A stretch of DNA of 64,000 bases from positions 806,001-870,000 of the forward strand of contig JBAIAA010000519.1 of assembly GCA_037893245.1 (NCBI GenBank), read 5' to 3'. Below the pieces are notes generated by a model. That model was not told the origin of the DNA. It did not search any database and saw only the letters and a program-made list of their open reading frames with translations. The position numbers were made by a program, and so were the translations under genes. Origin of the DNA: Crossaster papposus (lineage: Eukaryota > Echinodermata > Asteroidea > Velatida > Solasteridae). Within the stretch, counting starts at the first letter, position 1. Each line of letters opens with the position of its first letter. Shown here in pieces: positions 28,112 to 40,042 of this stretch.

Positions 28112-31100
28112 CTATCAACGAAGAAAAATTTAAAAAACCACGGTACCACTATACTCTGCGGTTACGGTATATGCACGTCAGTAAAATCTAGGAATTTCCA
28201 AAACCATTTTCAAATTCATTTTCAAAATGATTTTACTATTGAAGAAATATAAAGGTTAATGAAAATTACAATGACGAACACAAATACAAAACTGACCGAA
28301 ATATGTGTTTGAGAAGTTTGCGAAGTACCAAGTACTTTGGTAAATAAAACATTCTGAAAAGGATGTATGAATTTCAAGTCAATGCATTGCAGCTTAATCT
28401 CAAGGCATTGTTAGAGTACAGTGAAACGCCGCTATATACCGAACACACCACTATACCGAACATACGGCTATACCGAACACACCACTATACCGAACATACG
28501 GCTATACCGAACACGATGCTTGGTTCCCGATTGTTGTGTCCAAACATACCAAACATGACGAAGGTGCACTTAAGTAAGCCACAAGATGAACGCACGTGAT
28601 GGTCCGGTGGCTGAAAATCGCTATACCGAACGATCGATTATAATAAATACCGAACAAAATCGTTGAAGTGGTGTTCGTTATAGCGACATTCCACCTTTTT
28701 GCAGCGATCCAAAAAGTAACTAACCAAAATACATGCACACATATGCATACACAGCCATTTTGCCTCCGAAGAAGATCCTCTTAACCTATTTGATTTCAAC
28801 CAAAATACAGTTAAAAAGGTTTGGCCTATACTTGTTGTAAAAATATTATTGATACTATAACTCCCTGTGGAAATACTTATTCTGGCATGGTCTCATTTGT
28901 AGGGGAATGTCATTAAAACAAAAGCGTTTTAGAGACGCATTTGTGGTAATTTCCATTAGTAGTTGGGTTATAATCCGTAAATGGTAAACGCTAGCGTTAG
29001 AACGACGCGTAAGCTTATTTGAAAGTAAATATTGATTGTAGGCATCCAGCAAAAGGATTGCGCTATATAGATATCCTGTATTTGTTCCGACTTTTTTTTC
29101 AATTTCGGAATATGGTATACAAACAAAGAAAAACCAAGAACAACATTAGAACGACTGCCTGACGCCGGTTTAATTAAAACGAAGGCCAATTTCTTGATTT
29201 TCTCAGCATCCATGATTGTGAAACTTCGGACATGCCATGTTTACTATAAAATACAACCCCCGAATCCACGTATTCGTGATAATTCAAGCAATTACCAATG
29301 GTGTATCCTACCTTTAATTCAGATTATGAGTTGGAAAATTGTGAAATGAAATTAAAATCTTAGAATATTGATATCACGGAATGGGTTAATACACCATTCA
29401 CAAAACTCTTCATCAGTTCTGATGTTTTAAGGTTTTAAGAATGTTTTAAGATTTTTAGCACTTTAGCTGCTTTAAACGATAAAAATGTACAATGACAAAA
29501 TGTTTTGTTGCTTCAATGTTCGTAATGTGCATAGAGGAATTCCTCCACAGTATGTGTGAATGCTATCGTTGTCATGGATTTTGGTATAGTGTCGTCGTTT
29601 ACGCGCCATTCAAACGATGTGTCTTTAAATTGAATCGGTATCGACCGCAGGTATGGTTTAAGAGCAGAATAGTAACGTACACGCAGTTTCAATTTGTTAT
29701 AATAAGTTCACGTTATTTCCACTTAACGTTTCACATTATTTAATTTCTCCTTGATGTGAACATAGTCCTATCGTCTATTAACATTCACTTTAAATAATGC
29801 ATTTTTATTATTACACGAATTGTATATGTAATAATGAATTTTCTTAAAATAAATAATAAATGTGATATACGAATCCACGGTCTCGACTCATATCCACCTG
29901 TTGGGTATAGGAATATGTGCCAGGAACTTAAAAAGAGGGCCGACCCCTGATGAATCGCAATTGAGTCATTTTGCTGTAATCACCTTCATAAATCAGTAAG
30001 GCTTTTAACCACTTTGGTGCCTACCCCATAAAAACCGACCATGCTCGATCTTCGGCGCTCGTGTTCTTTATTATCCGGTCAGACAGTGGCGATCCATTCA
30101 TTACGCACGTGCTCACTCGAGGGAGCTACAGGATTCCTGAGCGGCTTTTGGCAAATCATGCGATCGGCCTATAAAAACATACCTGACAAAGTTTTGCCGC
30201 ACCTTGGAGCCCATGGGCTTATAGCCTCGGTTTTCTGATAGGGGCTTCTGGCGGAATGACTGTTTGTGGGTTGTCTCTCCAAGCCGCTTATTATCACCAT
30301 TGTCCCTAAGTGGCAAGTTGTTGGCATCGCGTCACAGACTAAATGAACGTGATCACAGTTATAAAGGCCTGTCGGTTATCCGCATCCTATATGGCGGTAA
30401 TTTGTCAAAGGGGGTAAAATAGAGCGTCCTTGGGAGACACAAATCCTTCGCGCCATTATGAATCGGGCGCTTAATATAATGACGATATTAATATGTTCGT
30501 TTAGCTCTTGCCACGTAATTATGTTAAAACGAAAGGAGCGTGACGACTGACCCAATGTGGCTATTTTCGCAGTTTTTAAACGTGTTGTTGCATTGAATGT
30601 CATTGTACACGGTGTATAAATGGCTGGCCCGTGACACGTTATCTCATGATAGCGCAGTGCAGTATTGACTAGCCCAGCAAAATAAATGGTGGTCAAGCAT
30701 AAGAAATCTGATGTCAGCAGACACAATGTCTCAGCCACCTCCCTGCTAAATCGAAAGCTCCTACTAAAGTACATGTACTCATAACGACGTCTTTAATTGG
30801 TATCGCATGAAAAGAAAAAAGCCAGAGATCAAAACCAACACAAGTTGCCGTGAAGATTCACCCATGGACGAACAGAATTCATTTTGCCCGAAGGTTCTAG
30901 TCGTCAAGATAATTAGGGAAAGGTTGACCTTGAACAGCTAACTTTTAGTTCGCTATACGTGTACGCATCTAATAATAACAACCCTGCATAAAATATGCGC
31001 TTGGTCGCTTACTTTTACCGTGCACGATTACTACTAGTGACGGGTAAACGCTTTGTGAAAACCACGCTCTACTGGGTATAACTTTGGTAAATGAACCGAT

Positions 31101-34100
31101 GGTTGACGCGGTGTACATAGCTACACGACGTGCACTTTCAGTGCAGGGACGTGCACAACCTCGTGCAAAATTCGGTTGGCTTGTTAGGTATTTACACCGG
31201 TACACTTTTATTTGTTTGGGGGGGGGGGGGGGGGGGGGGGGGTGAGGGGGGGGGGGGGGGGGGGTGTGTTTCTCTGTATGAGCATGCGCAGTGTGGACAA
31301 GGATTGCGTTTGAAATTGGGTCCCGACTATAAGACAGACAGTGATGTTTTACTGCGCAAATCGACTTTATTAACCTTAATACGAAGAGAAGCTGTCGTGG
31401 TTTATAATACTAATAGGTTTTTGAAATCCATGCAAATCGATATTAACCTTGAAGTCCACTTTCTGAAAAAAACAAAAAACACCAAACATATCTCCGACTT
31501 ATCTTTGAAAAAAAAATGTATAAATATGTACTGTACACAAAAATATCTTTAATCAAACGAAAAGTAGTTCAAATCAACAGGCTTTCAAAAAGTATAAGTG
31601 CTCTTTGCTCGACTCGCATTATGTCTTGAAGTGGAAAACCCCATCACAAATGAAACCAAGCGTACGGAAAAACCGCGCGTGTAAAAAGGATTTTGTAAGT
31701 TCCGATTGCCCGATAGGCAGAGGTACGGTGAGATTTTGTTCCAACGTTTAAGCTCGAGTGATTTATCTCATCACCTCGCGGGTTTTCCACGCGTTTTGGC
31801 TGAGCTGCTTATATTCGCAGTTTTCCTCTGTTTTGCAGTATACACTGTGATCAATATCTGTAATTGTACAGACATTTTAAAAAAGATCTGTACTGTAATA
31901 TTTTGCAGTTTTTAAAGAACTTTTGATATTAAATGTGTGTTTTAAACGGAATTTAACATATTGACCGTGTATTTTGAAAAAAAATGGTAATAATCATAGT
32001 AAACTATTTTAGACGTGGGTTGGTATTAAATTTACAGAAAATGTAATTTTTAATCAATATATTCCGTTTACCAGTGTTAAAAAAGGACCAAACACTGTAA
32101 TTTACAGCACATTTGACGAGTCCGTAAAATTGCACATCGACTGTGGACTCAAAATGACACAATAGTTTATTTACAGTTATCATGGTATTCACCTATTTTG
32201 TTATACATATGACTGTTTTAATGCATACAATAATTTTACTAATTAAATGTACAATTAGTTTAGTACGCTAATGTTGAAACAAAATCTACAACATTTGATA
32301 TAAAATTTAAAACAGCAAAATGTCTGGCGTCTCTGCCGTCATCAATTTTTTTTACAGTGTATCATTATTAAGCGTAGAATGTATGGACACGATGCGTGTG
32401 AACAAAGCCTTTTTTCAAAACGTTTATTTGAATTTTGAAAGATTTACTTGGAACTGTATCTAAAAAAAAAAGGAGGAGACATTTGTACTCACCCCTTCGA
32501 TGGCAGAACCTACACGCAGGCGTGCTGACGTCAACGCAGTGGAGTTCTGAACACGGAGTGCCTGGAAATCAAAAAGGTGATGTTATACCAACGATCTCAA
32601 TTAAATATAATCAAGATTAAAGGGATCATATACGTTTGGTAATTGGAACCCACTGTTTGTTTCAATCCTGTATAGTTATAGATATATACCATAAAACTAA
32701 CCTGTACAAATTTCATTTTAAAAGGTGGTAGCGATTTTGAGATATTGCCGAAAATCTGGAGCGGTTATGTCAACGCAGGAAGAATAATCTGCATTGAAAT
32801 ACACAATCTGAGAAACGTTACTGCAGTAACGCTTCTCAGATTAAAATTGTGGGCGATATCTTTTTCCATAACCGCAGTGCTTCGAAGTGAAAGGTTTCTA
32901 AAAATGCATTATACTATCCAAAGCTGCTGTACTTCTTACCAAGTACGTTTTTATTGCCATTAATTTTTGGAGTAGGCCTAATTACCAAACGTATACGATC
33001 CCTTTAAGATTAAATATACTTACAAATGTAAACCGGGGTATACCTATAAGAAGGGACTATAGGCGCTGTAATATAACTTGCTAAGCTAAAGAAACATGGA
33101 AGGAATTCGGGAAACGGATGGAGAAGCATTCAGGTTTTTAGAGGAAGTGGGAAGCACGGAATCATATTTCTGGGTTACTAACGAAATGACAACAATCTTC
33201 CCCGGGAAACTCAACATTACATGAAAACCAACCGTACATAAACACATTGGAGTAACACACAAAAACATAATTTATCCTAAATAAAACCACCCAGTTTGCT
33301 CGAGGAATTTCTATAAATTGATGCAAACAATAAACTATCAAAAGTCATAAAAACATATAATTAATAGCAGTATTATGTTTGCATAGCCATATGACATGCG
33401 AGAATAACGCCGTCTTCTTTAACAAAAAAACCCGATTAAGTTTCATTTGAATTTCTGGATGACATCTCAAATTCAGCAAGCGACGGACAGTGAGTGTGCA
33501 CTCCGCCAATCACAGCAATTCAATTAAGGAAACCGCGCTGACTGTATAAGCCGCGTCGCCGCTATATGCGGTGTTTGTACACCACATCCGGGTTAGAATA
33601 TCCACACAATAACGAGTGTCTGTCTGCATCACGAAAACATTATAATTGGCTTTGAAGCTTTGATTTGTTTTTCCCCCGTTTTCGCCTCCTTTTAATTTCC
33701 GCAACCCGTTGAGATAAGAGTAATTGATGGTGTTACAACTTTGTACTTAAAGGTACTTTTCTTTGGTCAAAACATTCTGAAGACGTCCCCCGTTTACAGG
33801 GTTCAATGTGACGAGTCGATTGCATTTCTGCACGTCCAATGAATAAATGTTCGTTTATTTACTATCACTAAAACTCGCTTATATAGAACGAGCATGAATA
33901 AAAACATTATTTTTTCTCAACCAATGAGCAAACATTAACTCTAGGATTACATTTTCTTTGAGTATTAAGTACAATTACGTGTATATCAAAGAAAATTAAT
34001 ACGCCAATAGGCCTAAGTCTTTAACAAGTATTTTTATTATTATTCTTAGGTAACTTGTTTTATCAAAAGGCTTTTAGAAAAAAATTGATTGTTAAACCAA

Positions 34101-36563
34101 ATTAAAAGATCAACGCAGCTAGCACAAAACATCGCCCAATATTGGTTTTAGGTTGGGGTGCGTTTGCAAACATTGGGCCAATTTTCCAACGTTGGGTCTT
34201 TATTTAGTTAATATCGGCGTAAACCGCATTATCGTTATTGCCAACATAAGCCCAATATTGGCCCAACAATAATGGCAACATAATACACGTAATTGTGGCT
34301 TTTAGTCCCAAAATACACGGCCTTGGGAATCGCATACATCTCATTTCGTATTGAAATATTGAAATTATTTTTGGACAATCGTGACTGTATTTTAAAAAGA
34401 AAAGCTGAACAGAAAGCTACATCACGACAATATCCTGTTTGTATAATTATTGTATAATTTGTACACTGTACAAATATAGTAACTTACTTCTATTTAGTTT
34501 GGTTCCCACTTCGTTCATTTCTGTAAATATTCACTACTGTATTTACCACTGATCATTGTCAAAATATTACTATACGTGTATAGTAGGGGCCATTTGCCAA
34601 TATTCAGTCAATGTTTTGCCGCGATTTTGCCATTATTTCCAATCTGTGACTAATGTTGTGCCAATGAGCAAAACTTACGCTGGACCAATAGTTAATATTG
34701 GCTTTCAAGATTGGCCTAATATTCTGGCCACGTTTGGCGACACTTCCTTTTTTTTCTGTAAACCAATTTTTTTGTAAAACGCGTTCCTTTTTTGTTGCCA
34801 TATTCAATATACGCCTACTCTCAATTTAATGGGATTATTGTAATGGTGAAACCACCGAACAAATATGTGACCCACTCTGCAAAAATGAGTCTGATGTGTT
34901 AAACATTTTTTTCTCTTCAATTTTACAGTTGGTCAGAAAAAGCAGGAAATAAGCTTTCATTTGATATATGGCACAACTCTGTAGTGCAATGCATCGGTCT
35001 TTTACAATTTTGGGAAATTTTTCTCAGTTATATTCAAAATGTCTTTGAAGAGAAATGAAGATTTACAATTGTAGTGCTTCATCAGATGCTACGGTAAGAG
35101 AATGACAAAACCTGTATTAAATTTAATTTAGGGATCAAAACAATCTTTTCAGTCGATCAGATCTGAAAATATAGGTGTCAGAGAAACCAAAATGCCGTAA
35201 AACAAAAATATTATTTGTTGAAAGAAAAATCCCCTCAAAGACAATAAACAGCCCTTTACGTACAAATGTATTTTGCGACATCGGACTCATTTTTGCAGAG
35301 CGGGTCACAATGTGACCTCAAAGTGTCTCATTTACTCGTGCTGGGTCACATATGGGTTAACAACTGATCGATCAATGACAGAAAATCGTTTACGATCCTT
35401 TATTATATAGGCGACTCCAGTAATGCACACTACATCACTGGTTCTGTAGAGAAACCCGGTGTATTATCTAGGGCCTGTAAATTACTTCACACAGATCCGG
35501 CATTGCGATTAGTGATCCGGCCGCTAGTTCACTTAATCAATAATTTAGGCGGGATTTGGTTGTTAACCAACAACCGGATGATCCGGATCAGTAATTTCGA
35601 TCCGGATCCTGCACGGGCCCTTAGATATCACAATTTAACACAGTGCTGTCCTCAAAATCTGATCGATTTGACTCAAAAAAGGCGGCAAACGTGACCGAGC
35701 AAAAGAGAGTCAAAATAAACATAATACTGTCCCTGATTATGTGAGGAATTTAAGTCGAAATCTAATAATTGAAATGTTAAAACGATCACTATAGTCTTTA
35801 CTGAACAGACTATAGTATACATCAGCTCGATCTCAAGAAACATGGTGTCAATGGCACAACTACTAGGGGGGGGGGGGTGCCGGGGGGGGGGGAGGGGTAT
35901 GGGGAGAGGGGGTATGGGGAGAGGGGGTATGGGGAGAGGGGGTTGGGGGGGGGGGGGGGGGGGGGACGCCTCCCCCATATCGGTGGTCCTTGCCCCCTTC
36001 CCCTCATTTGAAATCTTGAATTGCACACAAACAATATCAGCTGCCTTTTATTTCCCATTGAACATCTAGTGCACCCCTGGTGCCCCATCGACGTTTACTC
36101 ATAGTTACGCCGCCTCTTAGTATTTCGTCGGTTTGAAAATGTGTGTTACACAAATCATCACATGACGACCTCGTTGGCAAAAAAATATATTCTGGTAAAT
36201 TTTCTTGTGATTTATTAAAAAAAAAAAATTGCTTAAAAAACCACGAAGAAATTCACGATTTTCGATTGAAGCCATCTTCAAAAATAAGTCGAAAAATTAA
36301 TTTTGTATATAGAGTTTGAAACTCGAATGCACATTTTCCATAGAACCTTACCATCAAATTAGTAGTACAAACGAAACGTTTACATCAATTTGAAATGACC
36401 GAGTGTCCAGGCACCCGACTATATATATAAATTATTTTAAAAGAAGAGGAAAAGAAATATATTTGGTCTCACCATTTGCCGTCGATGTATTTAGGATGAG
36501 AGCTGCTGCCAAAACTACCAGAAACAACTTTAGAGAAGGCCACGGCATTGTCACACACCCCAT
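27973..36563 (-). CDS. Second secreted Cys-rich protein (4 exons, 116 aa)
   Basis: Assembled on the minus strand from exons 36563-36473, 32561-32493, 30168-30117 and 28111-27973 (351 nt). All are GT-AG, with phases 1,1,2 matching at each junction. The N-terminus is a signal peptide (MPWPSLKLFLVVLAAALILN, then TSTANG). Next is a four-cysteine segment TPCSELHCVD…PACRFCHRR (Cx4Cx7Cx2C), a basic GRS, a spacer with QESCSSLD, and a tail with RFEETTNRMVRDSKM and a last cysteine in STICKSIGK. The total of six mature cysteines fits three disulfides. The exon plan (signal exon ending phase 1, Cys exon phase 1-1) matches the gene at 4.07-11.84 kb. I do not recognise the family. The Cx7C…FCH pattern recalls endothelin, but the other two spacings do not fit. 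The first in-frame ATG is at 36563; an inner ATG (MPWPS) is equally usable. Confidence 0.68.
28421..28690. mobile_element. MITE, family 11 (copy 1), in intron 3
   Basis: Outer ends AGTGAAACGCCGCTATA / TATAGCGACATTCCAC-like; internal tandem CTATACCGAACA words and facing TTCGGTATAG. Related copy near 58.48 kb. Confidence 0.7.
29011..29315. mobile_element. MITE, family 4 (copy 4, one end lost)
   Basis: Right end GTGTATCCTACCTTTAA intact; left end absent, so it begins at TTATTTGAAAGTAAATA. Lies in intron 3 of the gene at 28-36.6 kb. Confidence 0.78.
30117..30168 (-). CDS. Exon 3 of second secreted protein gene
   Basis: Acceptor GTATGTTTTTATAG, donor GTGAGC, 52 nt, phase 1 to phase 2. It encodes GRSHDLPKAAQESCSSL. 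Small exon; accepted because its phases link exons 2 and 4 exactly. Confidence 0.58.
30380..31210. other. Intron 2 sequence of second secreted gene, no further exon confirmed
   Basis: The long minus-strand frame at 30376-30774 lacks any motif. A tiny splice-framed segment near 30843-30877 is possible but not needed by phase. Confidence 0.35.
31218..31263. repeat. G homopolymer tract
   Basis: About 46 bp of G with one TGA interruption. Confidence 0.95.
31840..32360. repeat. Degenerate foldback region with ACTGTAA words
   Basis: TATACACTGTGATC near 31840 faces TTTTTTACAGTGTATC near 32348; internal GTACAGAC, CACTGTAATTTACAG and TTTACAG motifs. Confidence 0.45.
32493..32561 (-). CDS. Exon 2 of second secreted protein gene (four-cysteine segment)
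   Basis: Acceptor CTTTTTGATTTCCAG, donor GTGAGTAC, 69 nt, phase 1 to phase 1. It encodes 23 residues with four cysteines, ending CRFCHRR. Confidence 0.7.
32619..33005. mobile_element. MITE, family 6 (copy 2)
   Basis: AAAGGGATCATATACGTTTG … CGTATACGATCCCTTT with the same central palindrome. It lies 58 bp upstream of the four-cysteine exon of the second secreted gene, in its intron 1. Confidence 0.85.
33010..34860. other. Intron 1 of second secreted gene, repeats only
   Basis: CCCAATATTGG words recur at 34134-34145, 34250-34265 and in weaker form at 34590-34730, a dispersed repeat. Otherwise AT-rich and featureless. Confidence 0.4.
34867..35308. mobile_element. MITE, family 3 (copy 2, complete ends)
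   Basis: Ends GTGACCCACTCTGCAAAAAT and ATTTTTGCAGAGCGGGTCAC are inverted repeats; the interior matches 4679-5116. Confidence 0.82.
35309..35352. repeat. Half of the palindromic element abutting MITE family 3
   Basis: CCTCAAAGTGTCTCATTTAC and TCGTGCTGGGTCACATATG match one arm of 1598-1752. The two elements share a GTGACCC end, which suggests related transposases or a hybrid copy. Confidence 0.65.
35840..36115. repeat. Repeat with G tract, family 10 (copy 2)
   Basis: ATGGCACAACTACTAGGG, then G runs with GGTATGGGGAGAGG repeats (35867-35964), then TTGCACACAAACAATA. Confidence 0.7.
36473..36563 (-). CDS. Exon 1 of second secreted protein gene (signal peptide)
   Basis: ATG to a GTGAGA donor, 91 nt, ends in phase 1. 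Two ATGs are six codons apart; both leave the hydrophobic core LKLFLVVLAAALIL intact. Confidence 0.7.
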
Positions 36564-36735
36564 GACTACCCTACACACTTGGTACTTGCAATCCCTCGGA
36601 GCCCACCGATCCGTCTGCAACAAGACTAACAACTGGTTGTGGGGTATTATTTTTTGGTGACGTTCGCAAAGTCAAATTTATCTTTTGGAACACAACAGCT
36701 CAGATCGTAATGAGCACCGTTGCGCCTAGCGGCCG

Positions 36736-36758
36736 TTTATATACTGAGCGCAATTGGA
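36736..36758 (-). promoter_or_regulatory. TATA box and CCAAT element of second secreted protein gene
   Basis: Read on the minus strand: CCAATTGCGCTC followed by AGTATATAAACGG. This places a start site near 36705, about 140 nt ahead of the first ATG. Confidence 0.55.
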
Positions 36759-36769
36759 GGGCGTGAATT

Positions 36770-38090
36770 TTATTTGTACCCTTGTTTGGGTATTAATAAC
36801 TACACGCATGCGCGACCGGATTTCCATCAGCCATTTGAATCGGAAACGATTTCTCAAAAAGAACGAAAGTTTTATTTTTAAGTGAACAAAGGAAAGACAT
36901 TAAATTGTGGAATATTATGGACAGCAGCGGAAGAGCTGTAAAATGCCACTAATCAATTTTGATTTAATCACGTGATTCGAAAACGTGGCAAGCTTTTACG
37001 CATGCGCATTTCGCTCGTGACTAAACAAGGGTGCAGAAAATACAATCGGTTGGCTTGACAACGGATTAGTGTAAGTCTCTTATCGATAGGTCATTAATCT
37101 TCGGTTTCGTTCATTTTGGTGACGCGAAATAATGACGACTGATTTCATAAAATATGTCAGCGGCAATCTCTGTATAACGCGATTAAATTGGGGCTCTAAT
37201 GTGCAACAGGTGCCTGGTAAATGAACTCACATTATAATTGGAAGGGGGAGGGGGAGGGTTAATTTTAACCCGAAATTATTATAGGAAATGTTGAAATGCT
37301 ATATACGTTGATTTACTTGTCATTGTTGCCGCCTTAAAAGAAACACCCACAATCCCAACTTACAAATGTCTTATCCTGTGACACTGTGGACAAACGTTGG
37401 TTGACGAAGAATTATATGTACATGTACATGTACTCATTTGTTATGCATGCACAATTTCACTTTAGAAGTACATGTACATGTTAGCTAGGTTTGGGTTAAC
37501 ATAATTACCATTGTAATGCGTATGAACAGCATTTCTTTTAATTTGTTTAGGTATATACCAGGACACCGCGTAAACATAATGCCTAAATCTTTAATTTGAA
37601 CAACAGCTGTTCAATGTACAAGTAATTATAATGTAATAATTTCGTTCCATTTAGAATAATTTGAAAGTCTTTTGTCTATAGTACGTGCACATACAACCGG
37701 GGTTTACACCAGGTTGATTTTAGATTTTTCACGAGCCAAAAGCCCAAACAACAATGGAATATGAAAAACTAAGAGGATTATAATGCAGACAACGTTCGCA
37801 AGCTACCTGGAAATGCAGTCGGTTTGAATATGTTGACGCCCGTGCACTAGGAAGATAATCGAACCAACTGGTGCAATTCGGGCGCGTGGTGGTCCTTGAA
37901 GAATACTACAAAACAAAAAGGTATTGCCCGGCCAACCTAGTAGGAATTGAACTCATTATTTCCGTGACAATTCCAGTAATCTAGCCATTGCATTTAGAGG
38001 GCGGTGCAATAAACTACCTAATAGTAATAGAAGAAGGATTCAGGTTGAATAACGAACCTTCAAATTGGTTTAGACGTTGGGTATAGTGTG
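36770..38090. other. Upstream of second secreted gene, no gene recognised
   Basis: Palindromic word TGTACATGTACATGTAC near 37420. Otherwise unremarkable AT-rich DNA. Confidence 0.4.
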
Positions 38091-38093
38091 TTG

Positions 38094-38190
38094 TTTATAG
38101 ACGATGCACCCTCTGACGTATTGTTTTTGCAGTATCTGTATTTAAATGTGCCCGGTGGTATGCGCACGCATCCTGCTTTTCATACACTGC
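38094..38190. mobile_element. MITE, family 7 fragment (left half)
   Basis: TATAGACGATGCACCCTCTG, AAATGTGCCCGG and GCGCACGCATC match the left half; the element then breaks off. A matching right-half fragment lies at 38605-38705. Confidence 0.7.
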
Positions 38191-38279
38191 GGTGTTAAAT
38201 TTAATCCCCTTGGTGTTATGAGAACTAACACACAATATCGATCCTCGGTCGTTATGTGGTTCACGACTGCGTGTGTTAA

Positions 38280-38513
38280 CCAGTTCGCGCCGGATGACGT
38301 ATATAAACGCAAACATTTCACCAAATTCAAAACGGATGACGCATAAACACGCCAAGTTCAAGTTCGGAAATGTATGTCAGCAGCGCGCAAGGCCGGAAAT
38401 GTGTGGGTGTGCTTCTCGGCACTATCAGCCTGAACCCGCTTCGGATCGAGTATCGTTAAAAATAATCCCGCCCGTCGGCTCGGCGATGTTAAAATAATCC
38501 CGGCGCGAACTGG
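38280..38513. mobile_element. TTAA-flanked 234-bp element (copy 2, inverted)
   Basis: Same ends and the same length as 13200-13433, opposite orientation; flanks TTAA and TTAC. Confidence 0.88.
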
Positions 38514-38604
38514 TTACCAACGTATGATACTCAGACTAACGGTGGCCGTGATGGGAAAAAACCAGGCCAGTTGATCAGAATACTACAGACCCATCAAATT
38601 GTAC

Positions 38605-38705
38605 CTGGCAGTATATGCGCACGCATTGTGTTTAGCATAAATTTGGTTAAGAAGTGCCATCGAGGTCACATAATTCAAAGGTGACCTGACCTGAGCCATC
38701 ACTCC
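38605..38705. mobile_element. MITE, family 7 fragment (inner part)
   Basis: ATGCGCACGCATTGTGTTTA and GTCACATAATTCAAAGG resemble the interior of 54327-54568. Confidence 0.65.
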
Positions 38706-38758
38706 TATACCAAATTGTACACTGCGAAAACTTCGGTGTTACATGGAACACCCTTTAA

Positions 38759-38992
38759 CCAGTTCGCGCCGGGATTATTTTAACATCGCCGAGCCGACGG
38801 GCGGGATTATTTTTAACGATACTCGATCCGAAGCGGGTTCAGGCTGATAGTGCCGAGAAGCACACCCACACATTTCCGGCCTTGCGCGCTGCTGACATAC
38901 ATTTCCGAACTTGAACTTGGCGTGTTTATGCGTCATCCGTTTTGAATTTGGTGAAATGTTTGCGTTTATATACGTCATCCGGCGCGAACTGG
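38759..38992. mobile_element. TTAA-flanked 234-bp element (copy 3)
   Basis: Same ends and length, orientation as copy 1, 245 bp from copy 2; flanks TTAA and TTAC. Confidence 0.88.
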
Positions 38993-40042
38993 TTACGGAG
39001 CCATCTCCGAACCGTCTGATGTATAATGACATGTTAATTTATGCGATTTTTTATTTATTTTTTAATTTATTTATTTTATTACACTTTTTTACTTACTGAC
39101 AAATAAGAACATACAGGATACACAGTATCAAAATTATAAAGACATCCATGAAAGACAAAAAATATTATACAATTTTTTTTTTTAATTTACGAAGTGAATA
39201 ACTAAAACAACGGAACAGGTGACTAGCACCTCCACAGAGCCATCCTACCACAAAACACTGTGACGTCATTTAGAGCAGAAATCGGGACAAAGCTACTGAT
39301 TGGCCAATTTGGCTGTCATGTTTTTGTAAGATAGTACATGTAACAGGTGACGGAAGACGCGATATCGCGAATGAAAGCTTCTGCTAAATGGACAGAATCT
39401 TGAGGTCAAGATGCAGTCTTGCTTGCAAAATTAATCACCGAATCTGCTCGCATATCGCATAGACGCTCGTCCAACCAGCGGATATTCCATAGACCAGCGT
39501 TGGAATGCGATCTATTTATTTCTCTGTACGAGGATATACTGTGATGAAGTTCCCATTTTGAGAAAGTGGTGGTTTAAATCGTAGATAGTAAATGGATTGT
39601 CGGCCAGAATTGTCTTTAAGCGGACACTTCTGAATTTCAAGAATATACAGGGTATATTGTCCAATTAGTATGCACGATTGTCGTTTACTTGTTTTAGCGT
39701 TCATGTTGTCAACATTGTGAAAACGAATGCCGCCACATGAATAGCTTCCTCACCATGGGTATAGTTGAGGGAAGACTTTTAACAATCGAATTTTTGCCCT
39801 GTAACAATAGGCAGTCGTAGGTGGACTAAGGAATCGTCATTTGATATCCAGACCGAAGTACTCAAAACCCTACAGAGGGAAAGCTTCGTTTTACGGACGA
39901 CCCGTCTCCCTGCGGGCCCGCTTTAATGGAACACTCCGCCCTCCCAAAACGACCCTTCACTTGTCTTGTTGACGGTTGCAGACAAGCAACGGTACGCCGT
40001 AATAACGTGATTTTACCAGGCGACACACAGTTAGACGACGTT
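38993..40042. other. No gene recognised; AT-rich then LINE flank
   Basis: 39035-39085 is a TTTATTT-rich tract. No motifs or splice-consistent frames before the LINE. Confidence 0.4.

Noticed and set aside
30376-30774. 132-codon minus-strand frame
   Set aside because: No start context, domain or conserved motif; lies in the intron between supported exons.
27973-36563. Assignment of the second secreted gene to endothelin
   Set aside because: Only the Cx7C spacing and FCH agree; the CxC and Cx3C spacings and the tryptophan end are absent.
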